A stretch of DNA of 64,000 nucleotides, taken from Linnemannia schmuckeri (Eukaryota; Mortierellomycota; Mortierellomycetes; Mortierellales; Mortierellaceae). This document shows, piece by piece, positions 14,101-26,290 of the stretch. Each line of letters begins with the position of its first letter. Position 1 is the stretch's first letter. The notes under the pieces were generated by a model that did no database searches, had not been told where the DNA came from, and was given only the letters and a program-made list of their open reading frames with translations. Position numbers and translations under genes: made by a program. The stretch spans positions 1,116,001-1,180,000 of the forward strand of contig JANATG010000006.1 of NCBI GenBank assembly GCA_029449235.1. The letters run 5' to 3'.

Positions 14101-16259
14101 GATTCTTTCTTTGTCCTCTTCCCCCGTTCATTTATCTTTTTTATCTCCTCTGTCTATGAACTATAATTGCCACGTTTGTATTTTGTAGGTTCTTTCGTGA
14201 TGGCGACATCACAACATAAACTTTTTAGCGTTTTTTTATCATAGAATATAGTTCTCTATCCATGTCATGATGATGTCTTCGTCTCTGAGCAATAAACTGA
14301 AAAGAGAGAAATGGAGCAGTGCATGAAAAGACTACACGAGTGTAAAAATAAGTGGGGCGAATGGAAAATAACACCAAGAAGAGTCAACCCTCGACGCGTC
14401 GAAAAAAAAATATCCAGCGAGAAAAGTAGTCTACGTGAAGAGGCAAACACTGTCGTATCCTTCAACGCGGTGGTAGGACAAAACAAAAAGTGAGAAAGAT
14501 AGAATGAGAAAGAAAGAAGATGCGAACCAATTAAGATGGGGGAGGAAAAAGCGGTTTTTGTAAATGTGAGCAAATCCGGTTATTACGGAGGGAGAGGGAA
14601 AAAAGGTGGCACACACTCACTCAATCGCACATTTCGCAGATTTTTGAACAAAAAAAATCCGCACCACGGACCCGCACGGATGAATGGTTGCTGCCGAGGC
14701 TGAGCGCATAGAGACAGAAAGGGTGTGTTGTGCCCCGATTAGAGAAATGGATGTTGCCCTGACCTAGCCTGGCTAGCACCATCAACTTCATGTAATTTCG
14801 TTGTTCTTTCATGGGGACAAACACGCAAGAAGGTCGCACTACGCACTAAGGAGCACTTTAAAAGCGAATTGAATTCCACCGATGACATAACACCCGCCTT
14901 TTGCCATTAGCCTTTGCCTCCTAGTTGTTTATTGTCCATTTCTCTGTTGGTGTGACTCTACCAACATCTCGTATCAAGTATATCCACCCCAGCCATGACA
15001 ATCGTCCATGGACTCACCTTCTCCCTCGTTTTCTCAATGACTGACTCCTGTTACACCAAGTGGGATAAACGGGTCATTTGGTTTTCCGGTGGAAAGTAGA
15101 AGGAGAAGGAGAGAGAGAGAGAGAGAGAAAGTGCGAAAGAAAAGAGAGAGTCGTTGAGCCGCAACGGGGAAAGCGTTTTGTCCCCTCGAGGACACACACT
15201 GTCTGTCGAACGATCCTCCCCCTTCCTCCTTCCTCTGAAGACCGTTCCCCGTCGCTTCTTTCCTTTTCCGAGCATTCAAAAGGATCCTATTATAGGCAGG
15301 ACTGATTCATCACAATTAAACTTGTGCAGATATGACCGCACACGCGGTTGGAATCAGACATAAATGTCCCAGCAGTCTGGAGTGGGTTAGATAGAACATG
15401 ATAGAAAATCCTTATCCTAGGTGTGGGCGCGGGGCTCAAACATATCCCTGCGTCTGTTCGTGGTTGCCCCTTCCTATTTACCCTTCTATATCCATGAGAA
15501 ACATTGTTGCCCGATGGATGATGATAATGATGTTCTTAATACTCCTCCCACTCCTCAGACAGACCCAGGATAAAAAGGATTAGAGTAAATGAATGAGTCG
15601 ACTGTATCGAATCTGACATCAAAGACAAACAGTTTGGTCAATAATTAGGTTTCCGATCCATGTCTTTTGTCTCTTGTCTTTGCTCACTCCTTTGTTGCGC
15701 TTTTGCGCGATCCCACAATTTTGGTTCTATTTTGCAACTGATGGACGACCATTTTACTTTTCTTTGAGGAGTTGGAATAGTAGCGATGAAAGAGCGACAA
15801 AAGACGGAGGTGCGGGCAGAATGACAACAGATCGTCCACATAATTACACATTTCCTTATTCTTTGTTTTTCAAACACAATCAATACCCACATCCTCCTCT
15901 TGGTATTTGTTCTCGGGGAACAGTTCATGTGGTCCCTTACATCCATCCCCTGGCATATTTCAAAACTCACAAAGACCAGCAAGTTGGATTGAAAAGGGTA
16001 TATTACGTTTTATATATTACACGATAGTTTACAATATGATACTATATACAGTTGATTTGGTGAAAGAACAAGAGCTGTTGCTGGATGGAAGGAAGCGGAC
16101 AGTGCGACATGGTCGTTTCCCTGGTCAGGATGTCTTTTTCTTTCTTTTTCCTTTTCTTTGTCTTTTCAGCAAATTCGACTTGGCAAAGAGGTTGAGGATC
16201 GAAAAGGGGGAGGGAGGTGGATCACTGGAGTCGAGTAGGGCGGGCTAAAAAGTAGTGAT
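11187..16259. other. Gene-empty 5 kb stretch
   Basis: No convincing coding region was found on either strand. Open frames here are short and low in complexity. The stretch contains pyrimidine-rich tracts (13590-13800), a GA microsatellite near 15105-15130, T-rich runs and a tRNA-like segment near 11620-11682. The left end is the upstream region of the Zn2Cys6 gene and the right end lies downstream of the response regulator. Confidence 0.5.
11620..11682 (+). other. tRNA-like remnant with perfect B box
   Basis: GGTTCGAATCC at 11661-11671 matches the RNA polymerase III B-box/T-arm consensus. The segment starts GGCCA (11620) and ends TGGCCA (11682), so a 5-bp acceptor-like pairing is possible. 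AGTGG at 11633-11637 resembles the end of a D-arm/A box. The T-stem does not pair (GACGG against CCTGG), the length is 63 nt, and no acceptable anticodon arm with U33 could be drawn. It is more likely a decayed tRNA or tRNA-derived element than a working tRNA. Confidence 0.25.
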
Positions 16260-17030
16260 TCATCTACTCGCCTTCATTGCGCCCTCGATGGCTGAGCGCA
16301 GCTTAGAGAGAACAATGGGCTTGCTGACACAGTCCAACATGCCGACTTGTTGATAGAGCTCCCGCTGCTCTGCGCCATCGCTAGTCGTGACAGCAATGAT
16401 GGGCACGCTCTGGTTGTGCTTGAGGATGGGGTACTCGGAGGTGCTTTGGCGAATGGCAACGGTGGTCTGGACGCCGGTGAGGACAGGCATATCAATATCC
16501 ATGAGGATTAGGTCGAACTCTTCTGTGGCGAGCCTCTGGAGGGCCTCGACACCAGATGTCATGACGACCGTCAGCTGGATAATGTCCGTAAAGTGCTTCT
16601 CGAGCATGCGTGAGAGGATGGAGAGGTTGATCGAGTTGTCGTCGACAATCATGACCTTAGTCTTGCGCTGCTGATCCAGTTCCAGGGGAGAGTCGAGGCG
16701 GAGGGCATTGTGGCCGCGAATGCTGTCGACGCTCATGGTGGGCGAGGGCGGTGAGCCCGGAGGTGTGATAGAGGCAGGCATGGGCATTGAAAAAGTCGAA
16801 GGGCAGGAGGATGAGGAGAGTGGCGAAGAAGGAGAAGGCGAAGAAGGAGAAGGCGAAGAAGGGTGCGATGAGGACAGAGACAGAGTCGACATGATGGGCG
16901 ATGGAGGAGGAGAGAGTTTGTGGAGAGAGTCTTTGAGGGAAGAGGAAGAAGGGAATCTGCTTGGCGAAGATGGTTGGAGAGGCGAAGTTGTTGTATTTAG
17001 ACACATTGACCGTAAAACTGAACAGAGCAT
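16260..17030 (-). CDS. Stand-alone response regulator (receiver-domain protein)
   Basis: This single-exon 256-residue protein has its receiver domain in the C-terminal half (from about residue 118). It shows the acidic pair in KVMIVDDNSINL, the phospho-acceptor Asp in LILMDIDMP, the conserved Thr in IIAVTTSDG and the Lys in VSKPIV, so all catalytic positions are present. The N-terminal ~110 residues are Ser/Pro-rich and probably disordered. No DNA-binding domain follows, so it should act by protein interaction in a His-Asp phosphorelay, like fungal Ssk1/Srr-type regulators; which one is not resolved. An AT-rich TATA-like element lies about 50 nt upstream (near 17083). A start further upstream cannot be excluded. 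Confidence 0.85.
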   Translation of the reverse strand: MLCSVLRSMCLNTTTSPLQPSSPSRFPSSSSLKDSLHKLSPPPSPIMSTLSLSSSHPSSPSPSSPSPSSPLSSSSCPSTFSMPMPASITPPGSPPSPTMSVDSIRGHNALRLDSPLELDQQRKTKVMIVDDNSINLSILSRMLEKHFTDIIQLTVVMTSGVEALQRLATEEFDLILMDIDMPVLTGVQTTVAIRQSTSEYPILKHNQSVPIIAVTTSDGAEQRELYQQVGMLDCVSKPIVLSKLRSAIEGAMKASR

Positions 17031-18039
17031 GGTTGACTGGGTCGGATGGGAATCGGGGGTGAGAGTAGAGTCGAAAATATAATGAAGGGTCCTTTTTTAT
17101 AGTTGTCGTATTCCCGGACGGGTAAGTACCAGGAACGCGACGGCTTGTTTTTGGGAGGAGGATGGGATTGTTGAAAAGAGACAGTGTCGAGATGATGACC
17201 GTAGCAGCTCGAGGGGTGTCTGTGGTCGGACGAAGAGGGCGAACGAGGGGCGCGAAGAGGCGACGGAGAAAGAGGATAGGGCCGTTAGGTTGGGTTAAGG
17301 ATAGGACGAAGAGAGAAAGGAAGAAAGGGATGAGGGGATAGGAGGCGTTTGAGAAGAGGGTGTAAAGGAAATTATCGCCAGTAACGAACGAGTAAAGCGA
17401 AGAGGGAAGGATGTGTTGTCAGGATGAGACAATGTGGAGAGAGAATTGAGCTGAAGAGGACGTTGTGGTAATGGTGCAATGGGTCTGAAAGACGTAGTGT
17501 GCTGAGGATGGTAGGTTGGTTAAGTAGAGGTGAGAAAGGCGAGAGTAGAGTGAAAGAATGCAAGTGTGAAGAAGAGAGAGGAAAAGAAAGAAAGAAAATG
17601 AAATGAAGAAGAAAGAGAGAAAGAAAGAAAGAGAAGAAAAGGAGGGAGGGGAGAGAGGATAAAAAAAGGCCCTTTTAAAAGATCTGGGTAGATGCACCAC
17701 TCACCACTCACCACTCACTTACTCAGGACTCAGCAAAGGGTCCCTTGGCCGCCCCTCTTTTTTTCAATTTTTATTGGTTTATTCAACAATTGAATAGAGA
17801 GGAAAGAGTCCGATCGGATTTTTGCATTGAACGAACGATTGAATTGATTTCTTTGTTATTTTCTTTATTCAATTGTGGTTTATTTATTCATTCTTTTTTA
17901 GTTCCTTTGTCCATTCTAACCATGAACATGAACGAACGTGCGCGTGCACTCTTACACTCCTACACTCCTATGTTCCTACACTCCTACGCTCCTACACTCA
18001 CTGACATCCATTTTACTTCTATTCCCCCTTTCTCCTTCC

Positions 18040-18120
18040 CTCTCCTCTCCTCTCCTCTCCTGTCCTGCCTTCGTGCCCTTTTCATGCCTTTCTCTTCTCT
18101 TCTCTTCTCTTCTCTTCTTT
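18040..18120. repeat. CTCCT and CTCTT pentanucleotide arrays
   Basis: Two adjacent pyrimidine arrays: CTCCT units at about 18043-18065 and CTCTT units at about 18093-18118. They follow a looser run of 'ctcctaca' units (17955-17998). They are simple-sequence DNA with no coding signal. Confidence 0.7.
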
Positions 18121-20576
18121 TCTTCCCTTTTCTTTCTTTCTTCCTCTCTTCCTTTCATTCCTTGTTACCTTTGATCTGATCAACATAGCTCCTGTGTTTG
18201 TTGTTCTATTTCAACCCACCGCTGACGGCCCATCAAGCAAGGCAAGGTCGCACAGACGATTGAACCTGACGGTCGACCCCCTGGTTTGGTTCGATTTTCT
18301 CTCGTTTGTTTTTTCTTCTCTCCTTCTTCTTCTTCTTGAATATTGGCACACACCACATACTTTGTTCTCTCCTTCTGGCTTAGCCCCCACTCGGCACGAC
18401 ACGAGTCGAGTCGACACGTAGACGGTGTATCGTCCTGTACGTCTATGGTGGATTCGTACCAAAAGGAATAGCACCTGAAGCAGTCTGGTATGGGCCTATC
18501 CACTTACCCCGCATCCACAATCAAGTATACAATGTACTTCGTAATACATGATTGCTAAGATGTTTATCTGTGTCGGGATATGTTTGCAGGGTTTGTGTTC
18601 ACAGACATATTTTTTCCTTTCTCATCCATACGGACACGGAGCATCTCGCCTATCTTACTGCTACATGCCAACACAAACAAAAAGAATCTCGCCCTTCAAC
18701 AAACCGCATCAACAGTTGGGCTGCATTATTATTATTTTGTAAGTGGCCCCTCCTCCTCTTCTTCCCCACTCTCTTTCACCCTTCAGCCTCCCTCTTCTCG
18801 TCCTGCCACTTGCTCACCACTCCACTCGTCCTCTGCCTCTTCTCAGCTCCGCCCTTCTTCGTTGGTTCCCAGTATGGAAGATTTAGAGTTGAGCCATTTG
18901 AAACCGAACCTCTCACAAGCCACGACGGGGACGGGTGTCTTCCCTCCTCTCTTCTTCTTTTTCCCATCCCTCCTCTTTTCTTTGTTGTCTCCTTCGAAAA
19001 AAGAGACACCGGACAAAGGTCTGTCCTATCTCCCTTCCCTTCACCTCGACGAAAACAAAACAACAAACAATTAGATCGAAAACATAAACCCACAATTCCA
19101 AAAAATAATGCAAACACAATTTCTTTGTTTAAATAAACAACAACGACAACGTCGGGACAATCACGCAAGAAAAAAACTCAATTGAGAATAATGACTCTTT
19201 CGTCCTTACTTCTTTTCATTTCTCGTCGTTTTTTCTTCTGCTTTTGTTTTTGGGCTGTTGACTGGAGTGTACAGGTGCCGAGGCGGAAAAAAAATGCCTT
19301 ACTCACACTTTGCTACTCTTGGTGCTCACCTGCGGCCTTCTGTGTGGTCCAATGACCTTTTGGAACCGCCAAAAGGGCCTCATTGGGACCGGACCTTTTC
19401 CTCCCCCTCCTTCTCTTCCCTTCAGGCACCGAACCGGAACCTGACCGACATGGAGTTTTGTTTCCGTCTTCGTTATCGCCGTTTACAAAGAAATCTCAAC
19501 AATGCATTAAAGGTCTCGTATCAACTACCGGAAGATCGGCAATTATTACATTCGTTGGCTGTATTGCCGCGGAGAAAAGCAGGTTGATTATCCTTGGGGA
19601 GTAAGACCTGTTCACTGGGCATTGAGACATGATCAAGGTTCTTATGCGCTCTGGCCGGTTTCTACCGTTCTGAAATCGTCCACAGGACAGGATCTTCATG
19701 GCATGAATGCAAAATAGCAAACATGATGAACAACAGCATCATCGAAGGAAACGGGGAAGACATTAAACGAGTCCGCTTCGGCGGCCGCAAAACAGCAGCC
19801 AGGATGAACGGGATGTCTCAGACTGAGTATTATGCATGATCCAGGGTCCCCAAGGCAGTGGTGATGGATCTCTTTGGTTGTGTGTGAGTGTATGTGTATG
19901 TGTGTGGGTGTGTGTGTGTGGGTGTTTGTGTGTGAGACAGGACCCTTCATCATCCTTTGTTTCCTCATTCTATCGTCTTAGACCATTGATCGCCAAACAT
20001 CAGACACAGAGACATTAGAGATAGGAAGTAATGGAGTGAAGTTGACTGGAGTGCAATGAGCTATGTAGGTGTAGTAGAACCAGCTTGGTTATTTCCTTAC
20101 AATAAGCCCTTGTTATGTCTCTCAGCTGTGTTGCTGTGGGTGATCAGACACCAAATAGAAGAGGTTGATCTGGCCATCGGAGACAATTTTGTCTCTCATT
20201 CTCACTTTCATTCTCCTTTCACATCTCGATCATATCCATGCACCTATCCATTCATTCATTGCCCAGCGCTCACTCTCCCCCTTCACATATCTCTCGTTCA
20301 TCATCGCTATGGCTCCCTCTGCGCACTCTCCTTCATGATCCTCTTCCTCCCTCACACTCCCCCTTGTTCATCGTCTACTCGCCCTTGCGCACGCACAATA
20401 AATAAAAAAAATAAGTTCAGAGTATATTTTCACCTCACTAATCTGCGAAAACAAAGGACTGGATGGACCCTTGCAAAAAGCTATTATTATTTCTCTCATG
20501 AGGAGGGGACGGAGAGGGAGACATTGAGACAGAGATCGAGAGATCAAGAGGAGATCGATAGAGATAGACAGAGGGA

Positions 20577-20723
20577 AGATGAAAGAGGAGGAAGAGGAGG
20601 AGGAGGAGGAGGAGGAGGATATGACAAGAGGGTTTTTTTAATCCAACGACAAAATTGTAAAGTCGTCCATCTAGGTTTACTCGCAAGGAAATCCTTTTTG
20701 TTGTTGTTGTTGTTGTTGTTGTT
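20577..20723. repeat. AGG and TTG trinucleotide repeats
   Basis: An AGG-rich tract at about 20586-20620 and a TTG tract at about 20699-20723 lie within intergenic DNA. Confidence 0.7.
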
Positions 20724-21078
20724 TTATACCCCCTTTAGCCCTTGACCAAAAGCAATGCTTGGCTTTTTTTTTGCTTTTATTTTGGTTCACAATAAGAGAG
20801 CCGCATGGCTGCCCCACTTCCTTTCATTTCTGTGAACCCTCGCGGAATACACAGAGAGCCAAGAACTATACATATGGAAACAAGAAATAAGGAGACAGAG
20901 AGGTTGAAGGACTGCAACCATGAGAAAAAATGGAGAGGACAGAGAGCTCTCTCAATCTGCAAGACACAGCCCACATATCCTTCATCCTTTTCATTTCAAA
21001 GTACTGGCCCATATTCTCTCTCTTGCTTGTGTGCGTCTTTTAGCCTTTCTCAGTCTCTTGCATCCAGCCAGCTGGCCG

Positions 21079-21082
<4 letters not shown>

Positions 21083-21114
<32 letters not shown>
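21083..21114. repeat. 32-base T run
   Basis: An uninterrupted run of T in intergenic DNA. It is one of seven A/T tracts of about 29-39 bases in the window. Confidence 0.9.
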
Positions 21115-21115
<1 letters not shown>

Positions 21116-23114
21116 GTTGTCCTGCCATTAGCCTGCAATGCAACTTCGCTGATTTTTTCCTGCTCTTGCCCTCTTCTTGAATGGCATGTTTCTGGCTCAT
21201 TCTCCGGTTTGACGGCCAATGGCCAATGGTCAGTTGTTGTACTCCGAATTTTTGTTCTTGGCTAAGCAGCGAAAGGAGAAAAAATGGCCCACGCGTGATT
21301 TTCCATTTTTTTTTCATTGTTGGTAGGACATAAAGAAAAGAAAGAAGGGGGGATTGGGGGACAAAGGACAAAGAGAAAGGAAGAGCAGGAGCAAAAAGGA
21401 GGAAGGAGGAAGGAGGAAGGAGTTGCAGCAAGGCCGATGGAAAAAAGGGCAGAGTGAACACAAGAAATATTGTTTTGTTGCTGCTTTGTTGCTGTTATTG
21501 TTGTTTTAGCTGGCGCTTAGGTATTTTGATGCCTATTTATTTATTTTCTTATTGCCAATGATGGGCCTGGCTGCATTTGCAGTGTAACCTGAAGGAAGAA
21601 GGATGGAAGGATTGAAGGGCAGAAAATGCCTAATTGGCGTGTAACAATAACAATGGCCGTCAAAAAAACTAGTGATGTGCAAGCATATGAGGAAGGAGCG
21701 GAAAGAGGAGTGAGAGTCAGCCAAAAGGGCCAATATCTGACATGATGACCCTATGCCAATGATCGGCGTACACACTCGTTTTGTCATTCTTCCTACCGTA
21801 ACCTCTCTCTCCTTCTCCCCTTCTCTGATCTCTTCCTTTTTCCCCGCCCCCTGCCTCTGCAGTCGGCATAGGTGAGCAGAAAACACATTGTGCTCACTCA
21901 CAACCTGCTCCTACTCCTCGGGAAGAGAGAAAACAATAAGTAAACATGTACTTTTGGAGGTGTAGAGGGACAGAAAGAGGATTGGTAATGGCAGCTAGGT
22001 AACAGAATGGTCGCTTAGCTACACTGCCTGTCTTGAACGCCAGTTCGAAAATGGGGTCAGCAACAAGCATGAAGCATGGCGCTGCATGGTATTACATTTT
22101 TTATCTCGCATTTTCTCTCCTCCTCTCTACCCTCATTGCAAACCAAGAGCAATATAAAAAAAAAAGCAATGGGGGGATGGATGGTCCACCTCATTCCACC
22201 TGAAGGGGCAAACGATCGACCCCCTACAGAAAATTGGGCCATGGTCTGTTTGTTATTATTTTTTCTTCTTTCCTCGAACCCATGGTACATCCCCTACCTA
22301 GCTCAATGTATTGCTGCTAGGCTAGACCGGTTTTTTGATTCTCCTCTCCCCTTCCATGTGCGTATGTATGTATATATGCATGGTTGTATTGTACATATGT
22401 TGTGTTTTGTCTAGGCATTTAAAAAGACGAGAGATAGAGAGAGGAGGCTTGCGCCTAGGTTGAGGGGCAGCACTCTTCATTCTGGATTTTTGTTGAATAC
22501 TGAATCCATCATGTTACATCCCGCATCCCGTAGAGCATGGTGCAATATTGAAAACGAAAAACGAGAGCATGCTCCATGCATGCAGATGCAGATTCGTGGC
22601 AGAAAGGAACTTCCTTGAATCATCTTTCCCTTTAAGACCCACTTGTCTCATTTTCATTCATCTCTCGCTTTCTCTTTCTTTCTCTTTTTTGTTTTTTTGC
22701 ATGAAATGAGTGGAGCGGAATGTAAGGCATTTTTGACGATACATGCACCATTTCATTGGGCTCATATATGAAAATCCTGGAGGATAGTAAAAAACCAGCA
22801 ATATAAACGAATCGTCGCACTGACGGTACTTGCCTCACCCTTGCAAAAGGTACATTTCTATAGTCCTGAAAAAGAACAAGATGAAGGGAATGAGGCGACT
22901 CCGACAATTTGGATGCAAAAGAAACGATATATGTGGCAACGGATAATAAGCTCTTTTTGAGAATGGGGAGTAGATAGATAGGAATGAAGCTGTATTCGAG
23001 CAAAGCGGTATCGATAAGTTCTTTTTGAATTCCTTATCCCTGCTCTCTGTTTCTTTAATAGCAGCATAGATGTAAAAGGTGAAGCGGTAATCATTTGCGA
23101 GGTCCAAATCAAAT

Positions 23115-23950
23115 CTACAAGCGAGGACTGACGTTGTCGCGGAAGTACGCGTTGTCCCGGGAGACGATGTTGCCTGGAAGATCGTACTTGCAGATGTAGA
23201 TTGTCCAGCGAGAACAAGCCCTCTTGGCATATCCGACCGACTTGGTGTCCTTCCACACAACCTAGGTAAAGTGACCTATTGTGTTCGACTAAAGAAAGTG
23301 GTGGTACAGGATGATTAGGAAAGGGCAATCGAAACAAACGAGATGTGCTTTTTTGTTATCATAGCGTGCGTCATATTGCTTACCGCTTCCAGAGTAGAAA
23401 CCGGAAGAGGTAAAGTTGTATCTGCTGACCTCATCATACCAGCCCTTGATGGCAGCAGGGAAACCCCTGTAATTCGCTGCAAGGCTCTTACCAAATTTGC
23501 CACGACTATCTCGAAGGTGCAGTACTGAGGCCAATTCTCACCGAAATTGGCAACCCTCAGTTCCAAGTCAGGGCGGGCGCTCCATGGAGGGAACGTTAAT
23601 AGTTGTGGTGATCCAAGATGTCCTGGATTCCCTCGCCCGTCAAACCGCTCGCCTTAAACTTTTCGTCAGTTGTCTCTGGGATTTCGAGCGCTGGGAGCGA
23701 CTGAGGCCATTCGTCGCGTTCGATGACTTCGAATTCGGAGCTGGTGAAGGGGAGGAGACGGCCCTTGCCGATGTTGATGGAACCGATGGGTTCGGCCACT
23801 GTCAGCTCGACTACACCTTGGTTGAGAACGTAGGCTTCGGGGTTGGCGGTGGGGGGCGGGCTGTCCAGCGGCGTTAAGAGGTTTTCGCTGAGCAGAGACG
23901 GAGGCAACCAGGAGGGCGACGGTAGCAAGGATTGCGCTTGAGATCTTCAT
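23115..23950 (-). pseudogene. Broken CAP/PR-1-like secreted protein gene (copy 1)
   Basis: A CAP-superfamily (PR-1/SCP) secreted protein gene. The start ATG (23948-23950) opens a clear signal peptide, MKISSAILATVALLVASVSA. The CAP body is readable in pieces: DHHNY, LHGAPALTWN, VANFGENW, GKFGKSLAANYRG, IKGWYDEVSRYN, then after an intron GHFT, VVWKDTKSVG and WTIYICKYDLPGNIV. Lesions seen are: one extra C in the C-run near 23851-23856 (frame change); TAA at 23596-23598; a one-base loss between LTWN and VANFG; a one-base loss just before GKFGK; and TAG at 23262-23264 where the family has Gln in the HFTQVVW motif. Together these prevent a full product. Conservation between lesions is good, so decay is recent, or the assembly merges paralogues. 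It pairs with a diverged copy 1.4 kb away. Confidence 0.85.
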
Positions 23951-24730
23951 GGTCGTTTGCGTGTTATGTTTTGCTGTATTGTGGTTTGTATTTGTTTGCT
24001 GTGTATATTTGTTGTGGTTGATGCTTTGAGCTAGGGTTTCCGAATAGATCCATCGACTATTTATCTGTTTTGAGGATATGGATTTTTCCCTTCATGTGGG
24101 ACTACTTTGCACCGCCTACTGGTTGGTGTGGATCTATTCATGATTTTATGAATATGCATGTGGAGGATGAATGAGAGTGGAGAGGTGGATTCAAGATCTG
24201 ACGCTCTGTGCATGCACAATAGGGACAACGGGACACACACTCCCTCTTCCTTTCTTCAACATCTGAAGATGGCAACCAGAGGATATACCTTCTCTTTTTT
24301 TTAAAAGATTCCGATTCTACATTCCTCTTTCCATCATCTTTGACCTACTAATTTCTAATCGACAATACCGAAAACGCCTCTTTTTGGGCAACGCCTCGTC
24401 CATTGTCGAAAAACAATAAACCATAGAAGATGGAATCCCAATTTTTTTCCCTCCCTCCTTTTCTCTCGGTATTGCCAGTCACTCCTTGGGTTTTCAGTTA
24501 AACCTGTTGATCTACACGAAGCTAGAAAGAGCAAACAGCCTCCTTTTCTTCTCACTCAAGCCCCTTCCTTCCCTCGGACATCGAACGCTAACAGGAAAGA
24601 ATATTAATGAGGAAAATGGAAGGATAGAAAGTAAAAGAAAGGGACGACAACATTTGACCCATTGTTGTTGTTTGCTCGGACATATCTTTACAATTTTCCC
24701 AACGTAGGTAGTTGTTTGTTACCATGCGTG

Positions 24731-24766
<36 letters not shown>

Positions 24767-25385
24767 AAATAATGTGGACAATCCTTGCATGTAGGAAGGT
24801 TGTCGGTCTTGCCTTGAGTTGCATCTGATCTGCACGGACACTCCTCGTGTCTTTTTATTTTTCCTCTCCCCCTCGCCTCCTACCTCTTTGCTCGTTATAA
24901 TCCAATTGCTCTGTCGCTACGGTTGGACATGAAATAGTATTGCTAGTCCAGGTTTCTTGCGCGCGTTGACTACGAGAGTCGCGAGTCTCGTTTGTTTTGG
25001 CGTATGTTGGTCCCAGAGTGGGTAAGGCAGAGTAGCATGGTGATTATCTAAGGGATATCGATGTAACTCGTTTTACCGCATCGACGTTCTCTCAACATGT
25101 TTCAATTTCACATCACAAAAAACGTCAATGAGTAATGAACGAAAATGATGAGAGAGCAATACAACCTCAAGTTTATCGTCAACCATAGGTTCACATCATT
25201 TCTACGGTCTCTGAATTGATAATATGTACATGTCATGTATTATAAACCTCACTTTTTTCATCTCGCACAGTACATGAACCGTCTTGTTTATAGGTGAAGA
25301 ATTCTTTCATTATTATTTGGTGAGTATTACATTTTTTTTAAGTTCGTTTCTATTCTATGAATGGAGGTGGGTATCGGGTATTTTT
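23951..25385. other. Spacer between the two CAP copies
   Basis: No coding signal. It contains T29 followed by A10 at 24731-24769 and the presumed promoter of copy 1 next to 23951. The TATA-like sequence there is weak. Confidence 0.5.
24731..24769. repeat. T29-A10 homopolymer pair
   Basis: Twenty-nine T followed directly by ten A. It could fold as a short A:T hairpin. It lies between the two CAP copies. Confidence 0.85.
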
Positions 25386-26290
25386 TCAAAGTATGGGAAC
25401 GACGTTATTCTTGAAGTATGAGTTGTCCTTGGTGACAATGTTGCCTGGAGGATCGTACTCGCAGATGTACATCGTCCACTTGGGGCAGGTCCTTGGCACA
25501 TCCCAGCGTCTTCGAGCTCTTTCATACGACTTGCGCGAAGTGACCTTAAATCATTTCGTTTCCGTATTTTCACAGAAAAAGGATGTAAAAAGAGAGAGAA
25601 GGTTTTATGAGTACTCCGAATGATAGATATGAGTGCCTCGTTTGAGAGTGCTGATTTGAGGTCGCTTTTTTCGCTTAATTGGTGGTATTGCTTACCAGTG
25701 CCTCCAGTGAACCCAGGGGCGTCAAAATTGTAATTCCTGATCTCGTCGTACCAGGCCTGGATTACAGTTGTGAAGTTCTTGTATCCAGCCGCAAGATTCT
25801 CTCCATACTATATTATTTACAGGAGACCAAATATGAGAACCAAAAGGTCAAACAAAGTCAACACCGAACAAAATCATGAACTTTCAAACACACCAAAACT
25901 TCATTCTTCTTTTACCTTGCCACCACTGTGCTTGATCCCACAGGGCTTGAGTCAGTTATCTCCAAAGTTGGCAGAATCCGCATTCCAAGTCAGGGCAGGA
26001 GCGCCATGAAGTGCACCGAGGTTGTTATGGGCCTCAAAGATGCTCTCGATCTCGTCCTGTGAGAGCACGGCCACAGTGTCGACGGCAGTAGCGGCAGCGT
26101 CAGAGTTGATCTCCTCGTCTGGCTTGGGAGTGGTCTCGGGCCACTCGCCACGCTCGATCGATTCGTACTCGGGGCTTGTAATCGAAACGAGCTGGCCGCG
26201 GCTCATGTCGAGGACATCTTGTTGGGCGAAGGAGACCGAGGCAACCAGAAGGGCGGCGGTGGCTGCGAGGATTGAGCGTGGGATCTTTAT
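25386..26290 (-). pseudogene. Broken CAP/PR-1-like secreted protein gene (copy 2)
   Basis: This is a paralogue of the gene at 23115-23950. The signal peptide reads KIPRSILAATAALLVASVS, but the expected start is ATA (26288-26290) where copy 1 has ATG. The CAP body follows: EAHNNLGALHGAPALTWN, SANFGDN, an exon YGENLAAGYKNF then VIQAWYDEIRNYNFDAPG, and a last exon GHFAQVV, KSSKTLGCAK and WTMYICEYDPPGNIV. Lesions are: the lost start; TGA at 25953-25955 where Trp follows FGDN; TGA at 25522-25524 where Trp follows QVV; and a frameshift near 25485. Three of the four are G-to-A on the coding strand. An upstream in-frame ATG (26503) exists but would bury the signal peptide. A good TATA box remains, so the promoter may still be used. 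Confidence 0.83.

Larger units (their letters stand above)
17031..23114. other. Gene-empty 6 kb stretch rich in simple repeats
   Basis: No coding region could be supported. The sequence is strongly strand-biased. It has purine-rich DNA at 17110-17700, pyrimidine-rich DNA at 18010-18170 with CTCCT and CTCTT arrays, a GT tract at 19876-19935, an AGG tract near 20580-20620, a TTG tract near 20699-20723 and a 32-base T run at 21083-21114. The long open frames here follow these biases and have low-complexity translations. Confidence 0.5.

Noticed and set aside
17900..18180. Long plus-strand frames over the CTCCT/CTCTT arrays
   Set aside because: Translations are pure Leu/Ser/Phe low complexity produced by simple-sequence DNA.
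22521..22600. Possible 5S rRNA fragment (cccgcatcccgt)
   Set aside because: Only a short chance match; the conserved internal control regions of 5S are missing.
23262..23270. Reading TAG in CAP copy 1 as an intron acceptor instead of a stop
   Set aside because: The acceptor aatag just upstream (near 23280) already joins in phase to give GHFT, and copy 2 has Gln at the same place inside the exon.
25386..26290. Classical RIP as the source of G-to-A changes
   Set aside because: RIP favours CpA. The TGG-to-TGA changes are in CpC context on the opposite strand, and RIP is not established in this fungal group.
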